NCBI GenBank assembly: GCA_900556785.1
Contig: USQK01000079.1
Span: 1-5,321 of the forward strand
Direction of reading: 5' to 3'
DNA length: 5,321 nt
Origin: an uncultured Veillonella sp.
GTDB lineage: Bacteria > Bacillota > Negativicutes > Veillonellales > Veillonellaceae
The notes below the pieces were generated by a model. It was not told the origin of the DNA, made no database searches, and was given only the letters and a program-made list of their open reading frames with translations. The stretch's first letter is position 1, and every line of letters starts with the position of its first letter. A program made the translations under genes and the position numbers. This document shows positions 1 through 5,321 of the stretch, in pieces.

Positions 1-34
1 TGGAGTAGGGTATGTCCTCAAAACAGAAAACTAA
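1..34 (+). CDS. OmpR/PhoB-family response regulator, C-terminal end only (partial)
   Basis: Reading from base 2, the frame gives GVGYVLKTEN and then TAA at 32-34. GVGY(V/R)L is the usual end of the winged-helix DNA-binding domain of OmpR/PhoB response regulators, the final beta-hairpin after the recognition helix. The gene therefore enters from the left and only its last ten codons are visible. It overlaps the histidine kinase start at 12 by 23 nt, the arrangement expected for a cognate regulator-kinase operon. It would be the phosphoacceptor and transcriptional output of that kinase. The receiver domain and target genes are outside the window. The call rests on ten residues plus context, but both agree well. 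Confidence 0.8.
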   Translation, partial: GVGYVLKTEN

Positions 35-1427
35 TGATCCTCACCGAGATCTAGACACCATGTCTGGGGCAGCTACCGATTTATTTAATCGGCTGCCCCT
101 AACTTTTAAAATCATGTCTTGGTATACCATCTTCTTGCTTATCATTTTGATGGTTGCATCCGCATGGATTTATGCATATACGCACGAATCCGATAACAAA
201 GAAGTTCGCGAGCGCTTACAGCAGCAAGCAATGATCATGGCTACGGATATCCGTAAATTTAAGCCGTACCAAGATAACACATTCTTCTTTGTATCAACCC
301 AGGACGGCTATATCATTAAAGGTGCACTACCAGATGGCTTCCCTAATCAAACAGTCCTATCCTTGGGGCAGGTTGGAGAAATCGCTGTTGGCGATGATAC
401 CTTCTACTACTACGATACACCGGTTAACGAACCAAATTATCGTGGTATTTTGCGCGCCGTTACAAAGGTAAAAACGGCCTCTAAAAAAACAGAAAACCTT
501 TTATATAGTTTATTATTAGGTGATGTTATATTCTTGTTGATTTCATCATTAGGCGGTTATCTATTCATCAAGAAAGGTCTCAAGCCGGTCCGAACCTTGA
601 CGAAAACAGCTAAGGTTATCGGTAAGAATAACGACTTAAGTCGCCGTATTGATATTTCATCCCGTACAGCACGAGATGAAATATACGAGCTTACTACCAC
701 ATTTAATCGCATGCTTTCAGGCCTTGAAGACTCCTCCAATCGGGAGAAGCAATTTAGTTCTGACGTATCCCACGAATTGCGCACACCGATTGCGGTTATT
801 AAAGCGGAAAGTGAGTTTGCTTTAAAATACGGTCGTACGGAGGATGATTTACGTGAAGGTTTGACACATATCTTGGAACAAGCCAAGTTTATGACAAACC
901 TTGTAAGCCAATTGCTCGATGTAGCACGCCTTGAAAATGCTCATGACCTTAACTTAGTGCCTGTAGATGTGTCGTTAATGTTAACGAACATGGTACATGA
1001 CTATACACGGCTCTGTGCAGAAAATACAGAAAAAAAGATTTCCATCACATCCACCATTCAACCCAATATGCGTATCGTCGCTCATGAAGTATCCTTACGT
1101 CGTGCCATTACAAACTTAGTTGACAATGCTATCAAGTTTACGAACTCCACTATCGACATTTCAGCTAAGCTTGCAGGTGGTGAACTGATTATCACCGTAA
1201 CAGATAACGGCATTGGTATCGAGCCAGAAAACCTCGAGCATATTTGGGATCGAATGTATCAAACAGAGCAATCTCGAAACAAGAAATCCAACCACGGTAT
1301 CGGCCTTGGCCTGTACTTTGTAAATAAAGTTATTAACTTGCACCACGGCACAGTAACGGCCGCTAGTGAACCACAAGTAAGAACTACATTTACAGTTCGA
1401 TTGCCATACAATAGAATTGAAGAATAA
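12..1427 (+). CDS. Membrane sensor histidine kinase (HAMP-HisKA-HATPase_c)
   Basis: This is a complete 471-residue inner-membrane sensor kinase that would autophosphorylate on histidine and pass the phosphate to the overlapping response regulator. A short cytoplasmic tail precedes transmembrane segment 1 (about 36-56). An extracytoplasmic sensor region follows (about 57-163), rich in aromatics (TFFF near 90, FYYY at 131-134). Transmembrane segment 2 is at about 164-186 and the HAMP linker at about 187-240. The HisKA H-box SHELRTP has phospho-acceptor His254. The ATPase domain shows an N-box (NLVDNAIKF, N368 and N372), G1 DNGIGI (398-403), an F-box-like IWDRMYQ (411-417) and G2 HGIGLGL (428-434). 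No catalytic motif is missing. GGAG at 2-5 lies 6 nt before ATG 12, which supports this start; Met17 is a weaker alternative. Architecture resembles ArlS/BaeS/CusS-type kinases, but the ligand cannot be told from sequence, so I give no gene symbol. Confidence 0.95.
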   Translation: MSSKQKTNDPHRDLDTMSGAATDLFNRLPLTFKIMSWYTIFLLIILMVASAWIYAYTHESDNKEVRERLQQQAMIMATDIRKFKPYQDNTFFFVSTQDGYIIKGALPDGFPNQTVLSLGQVGEIAVGDDTFYYYDTPVNEPNYRGILRAVTKVKTASKKTENLLYSLLLGDVIFLLISSLGGYLFIKKGLKPVRTLTKTAKVIGKNNDLSRRIDISSRTARDEIYELTTTFNRMLSGLEDSSNREKQFSSDVSHELRTPIAVIKAESEFALKYGRTEDDLREGLTHILEQAKFMTNLVSQLLDVARLENAHDLNLVPVDVSLMLTNMVHDYTRLCAENTEKKISITSTIQPNMRIVAHEVSLRRAITNLVDNAIKFTNSTIDISAKLAGGELIITVTDNGIGIEPENLEHIWDRMYQTEQSRNKKSNHGIGLGLYFVNKVINLHHGTVTAASEPQVRTTFTVRLPYNRIEE

Positions 1428-1450
1428 GCTAAAGCTTACATACATATAAC

Positions 1451-1494
1451 AAAACGCTAGCACAGAGACATCGTCTCGTTGCTAGCGTTTTTTG
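1451..1494. terminator. Bidirectional intrinsic terminator between convergent operons
   Basis: A perfect 12-bp stem pairs AAAACGCTAGCA (1451-1462) with TGCTAGCGTTTT (1480-1491). Inside it a second 5-bp stem GAGAC/GTCTC (1465-1469 with 1473-1477) closes a three-base loop. On the plus strand the stem runs into T6 (1488-1493), ending the kinase operon 24 nt after its stop codon. On the minus strand the 3' arm ends in GTTTTGTTAT, so the same hairpin can stop transcription from the DUF445 operon, whose last stop codon is at 1549. Confidence 0.88.
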
Positions 1495-1523
1495 TATTAT
1501 GTAGCGTTTTGTATTATGTAGCG
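1490..1523. repeat. Perfect 17-bp tandem duplication next to the terminator
   Basis: The unit TTTTGTATTATGTAGCG occurs twice without a gap or mismatch, at 1490-1506 and 1507-1523, followed by TTT. Its TAGCG plus T-run end repeats the terminator 3' arm (TAGCGTTTT at 1483-1491), so the motif occurs three times in about 45 bp. It is non-coding and lies between the kinase operon terminator and the 3' end of the DUF445 operon. It most likely arose by replication slippage. Confidence 0.85.
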
Positions 1524-1548
1524 TTTATAGTATATAACCTTGAATGGT

Positions 1549-2862
1549 TTAGCCTATGAATTGTTGCCATAGCGGCATATAAACGTATTCCAGGAAGGTC
1601 CATACAACAAGACCCGCTACAGCACCAACGATGGCACCATTAATGCGAATCCAGCTGAGGTCATCCTCCACCTTAGATTCGATGAAGTAAATAAACTTCT
1701 CTGTACTAAGACCGCCGAGCACTTGGCGTATGATGGTTTCAATGAGATCGTAGCCCTGTTCGAGGACATAGATGCCAATATTGTGCAATGTATCTTCTAT
1801 ACGTTTTCTCAAATCTTCGGATTGACCATATACAGTCCACAATTCAAGCGCAATATTCACGAGAACTTGTGCTGGTGTTTCCCCATTTTCATCCCCTACG
1901 AGTAACAATTCCTCTACATACGGGCATAAATGGTTTTCAATGACAGATTCCCAATCTTGTTCACGAATCCAACGTTCCCACGCTTCATCGAGAGCATTAC
2001 AAACCTCGCGATTTTCTTCAATATGGCGAATTGGATCTACCCATTGGCGAAGCCATGCAGTCCGTTCAGGACTATTTGGTCGCTTCCAGTTTTCAAGCAT
2101 AGCATAAGCCTCTTGAACGATAGCCTGTGCCAACTCATGGTAGTTCACCACATCGGTCGCTTCAGACATGGAGATGAGGAAATCAGACCAGAAGCCTTTT
2201 CTCTTTTTCTTATGAGCCTCTTCTGCTACAACCGCTGTAAGCCAGGTCACCATAGCCGGATGGTTGATACGTTCTTGAATTACGTTCAACACCTGTACAA
2301 CCATGCTTTCATAGCGATTATGTTCACATAAATCGAGCAATACGTGTTTTAACACAGGTACGAGGGAGTGTTTTTCTAGCAAACCGCGAATGCGTTTTGC
2401 CCCCCATTGAGCCCATTCCTCGCTCGTTTGAGACTTCCATAATAGATGCAACCCTTGATGAATCACGAGACGCGCTGCCCGTTGCCCTTCCGGTGATAGC
2501 AAGAATTTTTCAAACAATGGAACAAATTCCACATTATTTAACAATACCTTGCAACGATCCTTGGTAAGCATCTTTGTCTCAACGAGCTTGATAACACCAT
2601 TGATAAGGCGATCTTTATTTCTTGGAATGAGCGCCGTATGGTATGGGAAACCGAGTGGCTTACGGAACAAAGCAGTTACGGCAAACCAGTCGGCCACGCT
2701 ACCGATGAGCGCAGACTGTACAGCCCAATAAAGCGGCTGATACCAGCTTTCATAGCCATAGAAAAATTGACCTATAAAAACAAAACAGTACAATATAGCA
2801 GTCAAACCAAGAATACCGTTTGCGCGCTGCCGCAAGGTGAGGGATTTCAAATACTGAATCAT
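1549..2862 (-). CDS. DUF445 family membrane protein, second gene of coupled pair
   Basis: This 437-residue protein belongs to DUF445 (relatives: E. coli YjiN, Bacillus YheB), whose function is unknown. A hydrophobic segment at about 16-35 precedes the family block at 51-86, which contains ADWFAVTALFRKPLG and then HTALIPRNKDRL. The middle, about 90-390, is predicted helical, charged and rich in Trp and Glu, with no enzymatic motif that I recognise. The C-terminus has WIRINGAIVGAVAG (404-417) leading into a hydrophobic segment that ends about residue 431. It is probably anchored in the membrane at both ends with a large soluble middle. The ATG overlaps the stop of the upstream paralogue as ATGA (2859-2862), implying translational coupling. 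A strong Shine-Dalgarno GAGGGGG (2870-2876) sits 7 nt before the ATG, inside the upstream gene. Length is normal for the family. Confidence 0.9.
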   Translation of the reverse strand: MIQYLKSLTLRQRANGILGLTAILYCFVFIGQFFYGYESWYQPLYWAVQSALIGSVADWFAVTALFRKPLGFPYHTALIPRNKDRLINGVIKLVETKMLTKDRCKVLLNNVEFVPLFEKFLLSPEGQRAARLVIHQGLHLLWKSQTSEEWAQWGAKRIRGLLEKHSLVPVLKHVLLDLCEHNRYESMVVQVLNVIQERINHPAMVTWLTAVVAEEAHKKKRKGFWSDFLISMSEATDVVNYHELAQAIVQEAYAMLENWKRPNSPERTAWLRQWVDPIRHIEENREVCNALDEAWERWIREQDWESVIENHLCPYVEELLLVGDENGETPAQVLVNIALELWTVYGQSEDLRKRIEDTLHNIGIYVLEQGYDLIETIIRQVLGGLSTEKFIYFIESKVEDDLSWIRINGAIVGAVAGLVVWTFLEYVYMPLWQQFIG

Positions 2863-4094
2863 TTGAGCACCCCCTCTATCAAAAGGTATAAACCGTAGAA
2901 TATACCACCTAAAACAGCCCCTACGAGTGAGCCGTTAATACGAACCATTTGAAGGTCATAGTACATCTTGCCGCGTACGATTTGGGTGATTTCCTCAGGT
3001 GAATAGCGAGATAGTTCCTGCCCTACCACCTTATCGATAAGAGGGTTCAATTTTTGTAACCACGGAATGCTACGAAGCAAGAAGAACCGTTCAAAGGGCG
3101 CTTGCTTATCTGGGTTCAACAAAATTTCCGTACCGAGCACATTAAAGCGACCGATAATGATATCCATGAGGCGTTTCCAGTCCACAGTATCGCCGTCGAT
3201 GAGCTTGCCTTCCCATTCTTCGAGAACCATTTTAATCCATTGATCTTTGTGCTCTTCGATAAAAGCTTGCCACTCTGCATTAGTTTCCAAATTATTGAAG
3301 AAACGAATGGCTTGGCCCCATACGTAGCGACCTAGCACAGAATCAATGGACTCATTTTCCTTGAGGAATTGAACAGCCTTTTTCTGTACCGTTTCTACCA
3401 ATCGTTCTGGTGAAAGCCCATCACCGCCAAAAGCAATAGCCAATTCACGGAAGAAAGAGTCCTTCGTATAGGTTTTCATAATGTCTAGCATAACGCGATA
3501 CAAGTACGGATATACTTGATTAGATGCGATGACACGTTGACATGTACGGTTAAAGTAGAGCCAGAAAACACTTGCTGTTTGGCGCTCTAACATGCAGCGA
3601 CCAAACAAGATAACGAGCGGTGTCGCCTTCCAATTGGTGACACCTTTGTAAATAGCCTTATTGATTTCCTGACGCATCGGCTCAATGTCCATATGAGACA
3701 AAACCTGATTACCTACACCATACAAAATATCGCGCATTTGGCCTTGCCCTACATCGCTCATGCCGTATTCGATGATACGGACCATAACGCGTTCTTTTTT
3801 TATGGCATAATACATCTGCGGCACGCGCAACAACTCTTCACTGAGCATGGTGCGCCCCATTTGAATAAGACGCTCCTTGCTACGCGGCAAGATGGCTGTC
3901 TTAAAGGGAATACCCAAAGGCTTCGTAAAGAGTGCCGTTACCGCATACCAGTCCGCCAAGCCACCGATCATAGCGGCCCCAGATACGTGCATGATAAATG
4001 CCCAAAACATATCTTGCCGTTGTGGATATGAAATTAAAAATATAATGGCCATGACAACTAATAGGGTAGTTGCCACTGGTTTAGTTTTCATCAT
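2859..4094 (-). CDS. DUF445 family membrane protein, first gene of coupled pair
   Basis: This 411-residue DUF445 protein is a paralogue of the downstream gene. An N-terminal hydrophobic segment (about 7-23) and a second one (about 29-46) lead into the family block ADWYAVTALFTKPLG (47-61), followed by KTAILPRSKERL (65-76). A long helical, charged middle follows. The C-terminal block VRINGSLVGAVLGG (384-397) runs into a hydrophobic tail. It aligns with the neighbour mainly at the two ends and differs widely in the middle. Three in-frame starts are adjacent: GTG at 4097, ATG at 4094 and ATG at 4091. AGGA (4102-4105) is 4, 7 and 10 nt away from them, so I choose 4094; 4097 would add one residue. 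Its stop overlaps the next gene's ATG. It may be transcribed from the roughly 100-nt gap after the hydrolase gene or by read-through from that gene. Biochemical role is unknown. Confidence 0.9.
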   Translation of the reverse strand: MMKTKPVATTLLVVMAIIFLISYPQRQDMFWAFIMHVSGAAMIGGLADWYAVTALFTKPLGIPFKTAILPRSKERLIQMGRTMLSEELLRVPQMYYAIKKERVMVRIIEYGMSDVGQGQMRDILYGVGNQVLSHMDIEPMRQEINKAIYKGVTNWKATPLVILFGRCMLERQTASVFWLYFNRTCQRVIASNQVYPYLYRVMLDIMKTYTKDSFFRELAIAFGGDGLSPERLVETVQKKAVQFLKENESIDSVLGRYVWGQAIRFFNNLETNAEWQAFIEEHKDQWIKMVLEEWEGKLIDGDTVDWKRLMDIIIGRFNVLGTEILLNPDKQAPFERFFLLRSIPWLQKLNPLIDKVVGQELSRYSPEEITQIVRGKMYYDLQMVRINGSLVGAVLGGIFYGLYLLIEGVLK

Positions 4095-4166
4095 CACTTG
4101 ATCCTAACTTACTAAATTACGTATATAGACTCTCCCCATATAACGTAGTGACCATATAGGCCACGA

Positions 4167-4194
4167 ACTTTCACATACTACAACTTGTGAAAGT
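4167..4194. repeat. Inverted repeat with 9-bp arms upstream of the DUF445 pair
   Basis: ACTTTCACA (4167-4175) and TGTGAAAGT (4186-4194) are perfect reverse complements separated by 10 nt. The element lies 5 nt past the hydrolase stop codon and about 70-100 nt before the DUF445 start, both on the minus strand. After the hairpin the minus strand reads TCGTGG, with no T-tract, so it is a poor intrinsic terminator for the hydrolase. It could be an operator for the DUF445 operon or an RNA hairpin affecting read-through. A TATACT hexamer (-10-like, minus strand) touches its outer edge, but I find no good -35 partner. Confidence 0.6.
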
Positions 4195-4198
4195 ATAT

Positions 4199-4900
4199 TT
4201 AGAATGTGCATTCATCCCCATCTTTTTGAGGTTCCCATACAGGAACATCGCCAAAAAGTGCTTTAAAATACACGGATGGTGTCCATAGTGGACCATTTAG
4301 ATGCATAGGAATAAAGGCTTTTTTTACCTCTACACGGCGCAAGAACTCAATACTGCCCCACTCCATAGCGTCTTCTAGACGATTATCTACCGGGAACATC
4401 GCCACGTCTACAGATAAGCCGTCTAATTCCTTAAACTCACGCCATGCCATGCGTTTTGCATCAGCATTATTCTCCGGCGTATCACCAAGCCAATGCCACC
4501 AGTTAAGGTCACCTGCATGGAAGATAGAATCAGAGTCGATGTCAGCCGTATTTGTCTTTACGTAGAAAGAACCGCCTTCATCGGTGCTACCATACATATG
4601 GATGCCTACATCATCTAATGTGGCATCTTGGCCAGGGCGCATAGTAATACATTTCTTTACCTTGCCCTCTAATGGTACATCTTGATGGCAAATATAGCGC
4701 GTTTGAGGACCATCAAACTCTGTAATAGACGGATTAAAGTGATCACCGTGAGTATGACTCACAAAGAACCAAAGCTCACGACCGCGTTTCGCTAATTGCC
4801 AAACTATATTATTAGGATCTTTATAATAATCAAATACATAGCAACGCTTACCATCATCTACGAGGAAGCCGCTATGCGCTAAAAACGTAACATTCAACAT
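4199..4900 (-). CDS. Metallo-beta-lactamase-fold metal-dependent hydrolase
   Basis: This 233-residue cytoplasmic protein (no signal peptide) has the MBL fold of the UlaG-like/COG2220 group. The N-terminus NVTFLAHSGFLV matches the first strands, with His9 in the LAHSGF motif typical of this group. The metal-binding motif SHTHGDHF gives H49, H51, D53 and H54. HAGDLNWWHW supplies D131, the usual bridging Asp, and FIPMH supplies H200, so the metal site looks complete. The substrate is not predictable; members act on lactones, phosphodiesters and other esters. A TTG nine bases further upstream (4909) is in frame, but it sits only 2 nt after the GAGGAG Shine-Dalgarno (4912-4917). ATG 4900 is 11 nt away and begins the conserved fold, so I choose it. 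The gene has its own promoter and lies about 100 nt before the DUF445 pair on the same strand. A functional link between them is unproven. Confidence 0.9.
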   Translation of the reverse strand: MLNVTFLAHSGFLVDDGKRCYVFDYYKDPNNIVWQLAKRGRELWFFVSHTHGDHFNPSITEFDGPQTRYICHQDVPLEGKVKKCITMRPGQDATLDDVGIHMYGSTDEGGSFYVKTNTADIDSDSIFHAGDLNWWHWLGDTPENNADAKRMAWREFKELDGLSVDVAMFPVDNRLEDAMEWGSIEFLRRVEVKKAFIPMHLNGPLWTPSVYFKALFGDVPVWEPQKDGDECTF

Positions 4901-4950
4901 TATTATCAATACTCCTCATTTATTGAGAATTTATATCATTCGTATTGTTT

Positions 4951-4981
4951 ATTATACCATATTTTTCTTAATACATGGCAT
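4951..4981 (-). promoter_or_regulatory. Extended -10 promoter for the hydrolase gene
   Basis: On the minus strand TGGTATAAT (4959-4951) is a perfect -10 hexamer preceded by the TGn extended -10 element. A weak -35-like ATGCCA (4981-4976) lies 19 nt upstream; the extended -10 would compensate for this spacing. Transcription would start near 4944, giving a leader of about 44 nt that contains the GAGGAG ribosome binding site. Confidence 0.65.
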
Positions 4982-4989
4982 AAACAAAT

Positions 4990-5026
4990 GGCTATTTATG
5001 ACATATATAAAGGCCTTTTTATAGCC
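4990..5026. repeat. Nested inverted repeats upstream of the hydrolase promoter
   Basis: GGCTAT (4990-4995) and ATAGCC (5021-5026) are reverse complements, and between them lies the 10-bp palindrome AAAGGCCTTT (5009-5018). The block sits just upstream of the -35 region of the hydrolase promoter, a plausible position for a regulator to bind. The surrounding region is very AT-rich, so short symmetries can arise by chance. It could also be a weak second hairpin in the 3' end of the HxlR transcript. Confidence 0.35.
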
Positions 5027-5069
5027 TTATCAAATATATGGTCCCCCATCTGTATATCATAATAAGGAC

Positions 5070-5107
5070 AGAAATGCCGCTGCCGCTTCTTACATGCGGC
5101 CAGCGGC
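5070..5107 (-). terminator. Hairpin at the 3' end of the HxlR gene, overlapping its last codons
   Basis: On the minus strand GCCGCTGGCCGC (5107-5096) pairs with GCGGCAGCGGC (5086-5076): 11 GC-rich base pairs with one bulged G. The nine-base loop ATGTAAGAA contains the last sense codon and the TAA stop. The tail is ATTTCTGTCC, only moderately T-rich, so termination strength is uncertain. The 5' arm encodes the protein's final Ala-Ala-Gly-Arg. Confidence 0.6.
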
Positions 5108-5321
5108 TTTCATATAATCAATATATTGGTTCCCCCATATTTCAAGAGATGCGAGAACCGCTTTAAACTCTGCCCCCACTTCGGTAAGGCTATATTCTAC
5201 CTTAGGTGGAATAGTACCATATACTTCACGATGAACTAAACCGTCATCCTCCATTTGTCGCAGAGCTCTAGTAAGAGTGGCTTGGGGTGCTTGGTTTAAG
5301 GGGGGGGCCCCTAATACTGAA
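5090..5321 (-). CDS. HxlR-family winged-helix transcriptional regulator (5' partial)
   Basis: The minus-strand frame is open from the window edge to TAA at 5092-5090, giving the C-terminal 77 residues of a protein normally about 100-125 long. LTRALRQMEDDGLVHREVYG, then PPKVEYSLTEVG and a Leu/Trp helix with LEIWGNQY match the HxlR family hallmark (recognition helix, wing, C-terminal dimerisation helix). It would bind operator DNA as a dimer. HxlR proteins often sense aldehydes or oxidants through N-terminal cysteines; that part is off the window and no Cys is visible here. The stretch SVLGAPPLNQAPQAT at the edge fits less well: it appears one residue longer than usual and is encoded through a G8C4 tract. 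It may have diverged, or the base count there may be wrong. Its target could be an adjacent gene beyond the window; it is not divergent from the hydrolase. Confidence 0.88.
   Translation of the reverse strand, partial: SVLGAPPLNQAPQATLTRALRQMEDDGLVHREVYGTIPPKVEYSLTEVGAEFKAVLASLEIWGNQYIDYMKAAGRM

Noticed and set aside
557..886. Minus-strand open frame of 109 codons opposite the kinase HAMP and HisKA region
   Set aside because: The plus-strand kinase is complete with all catalytic boxes; this frame has no promoter, ribosome binding site or family resemblance.
1161..1463. Minus-strand open frame of 100 codons running from the terminator into the kinase 3' end
   Set aside because: Its start lies within the terminator region and the rest is antisense to the kinase ATPase domain, so it is most likely chance.
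1930..2331. Plus-strand open frame of 133 codons antisense to the downstream DUF445 gene
   Set aside because: It lies wholly opposite a strongly supported family member, shows no recognisable motif and has no evident ribosome binding site.
2638..2898. Plus-strand open frame across the junction of the two DUF445 genes
   Set aside because: It is a shadow of the conserved N-terminal block on the other strand, with no independent coding evidence.
3693..4101. Two overlapping plus-strand open frames antisense to the first DUF445 gene
   Set aside because: They mirror the conserved block and its flanks in other frames; composition is not protein-like and no motif is present.
4167..4194. TCACA/TGTGA symmetry considered as a CRP-type binding site
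   Set aside because: CRP sites read TGTGA-N6-TCACA; here the half sites are in the opposite order with a 10-nt spacer.
4907..4909. TTG as start codon of the metallo-hydrolase
   Set aside because: It is only 2 nt from the GAGGAG ribosome binding site, whereas ATG 4900 is better spaced and begins the conserved fold.

Overview
The window looks like ordinary chromosomal DNA from a low-to-moderate GC, Firmicutes-related bacterium. Protein style and gene content suggest a Negativicute such as Veillonella. That is my inference from general resemblance: there is no rRNA or other marker here, so the genus is not established. I see no mobile element, CRISPR array, tRNA or rRNA.

Plus strand, left part (1-1494): the last codons of an OmpR/PhoB-type response regulator (end GVGYVLKTEN) overlap by 23 nt the start of a complete 471-residue membrane sensor histidine kinase. 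Together they form a two-component operon cut by the window edge. It ends at a strong hairpin terminator (1451-1494) that also works for the convergent minus-strand genes. A perfect 17-bp tandem duplication follows the terminator and repeats part of its 3' arm.

Minus strand, centre (1549-4094): two paralogous DUF445 membrane proteins are translationally coupled by an ATGA overlap. Each carries the family's ADW(F/Y)AVTALF..KPLG block near the N-terminus and a RING..VGAV.G hydrophobic block at the C-terminus, with a long helical, charged middle. Their function is unknown; the coupling suggests a heteromeric envelope complex. Upstream of them on the same strand lies a metallo-beta-lactamase-fold hydrolase (4199-4900), separated by about 100 nt that contain a perfect 9-bp inverted repeat. 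The hydrolase has its own extended -10 promoter (4951-4959).

Minus strand, right edge (5090-5321): the C-terminal 77 residues of an HxlR-family winged-helix regulator, whose N-terminus is outside the window. Its GC-rich 3' hairpin is partly made from its own last codons. A G8C4 homopolymer lies in the coding region close to the window edge, where the match to the family weakens.

The most noteworthy items are the coupled DUF445 pair, the G8 tract in the regulator, the terminator-adjacent duplication and the inverted repeat between the hydrolase and the DUF445 operon. I do not see convincing evidence of a new defence or mobile system.
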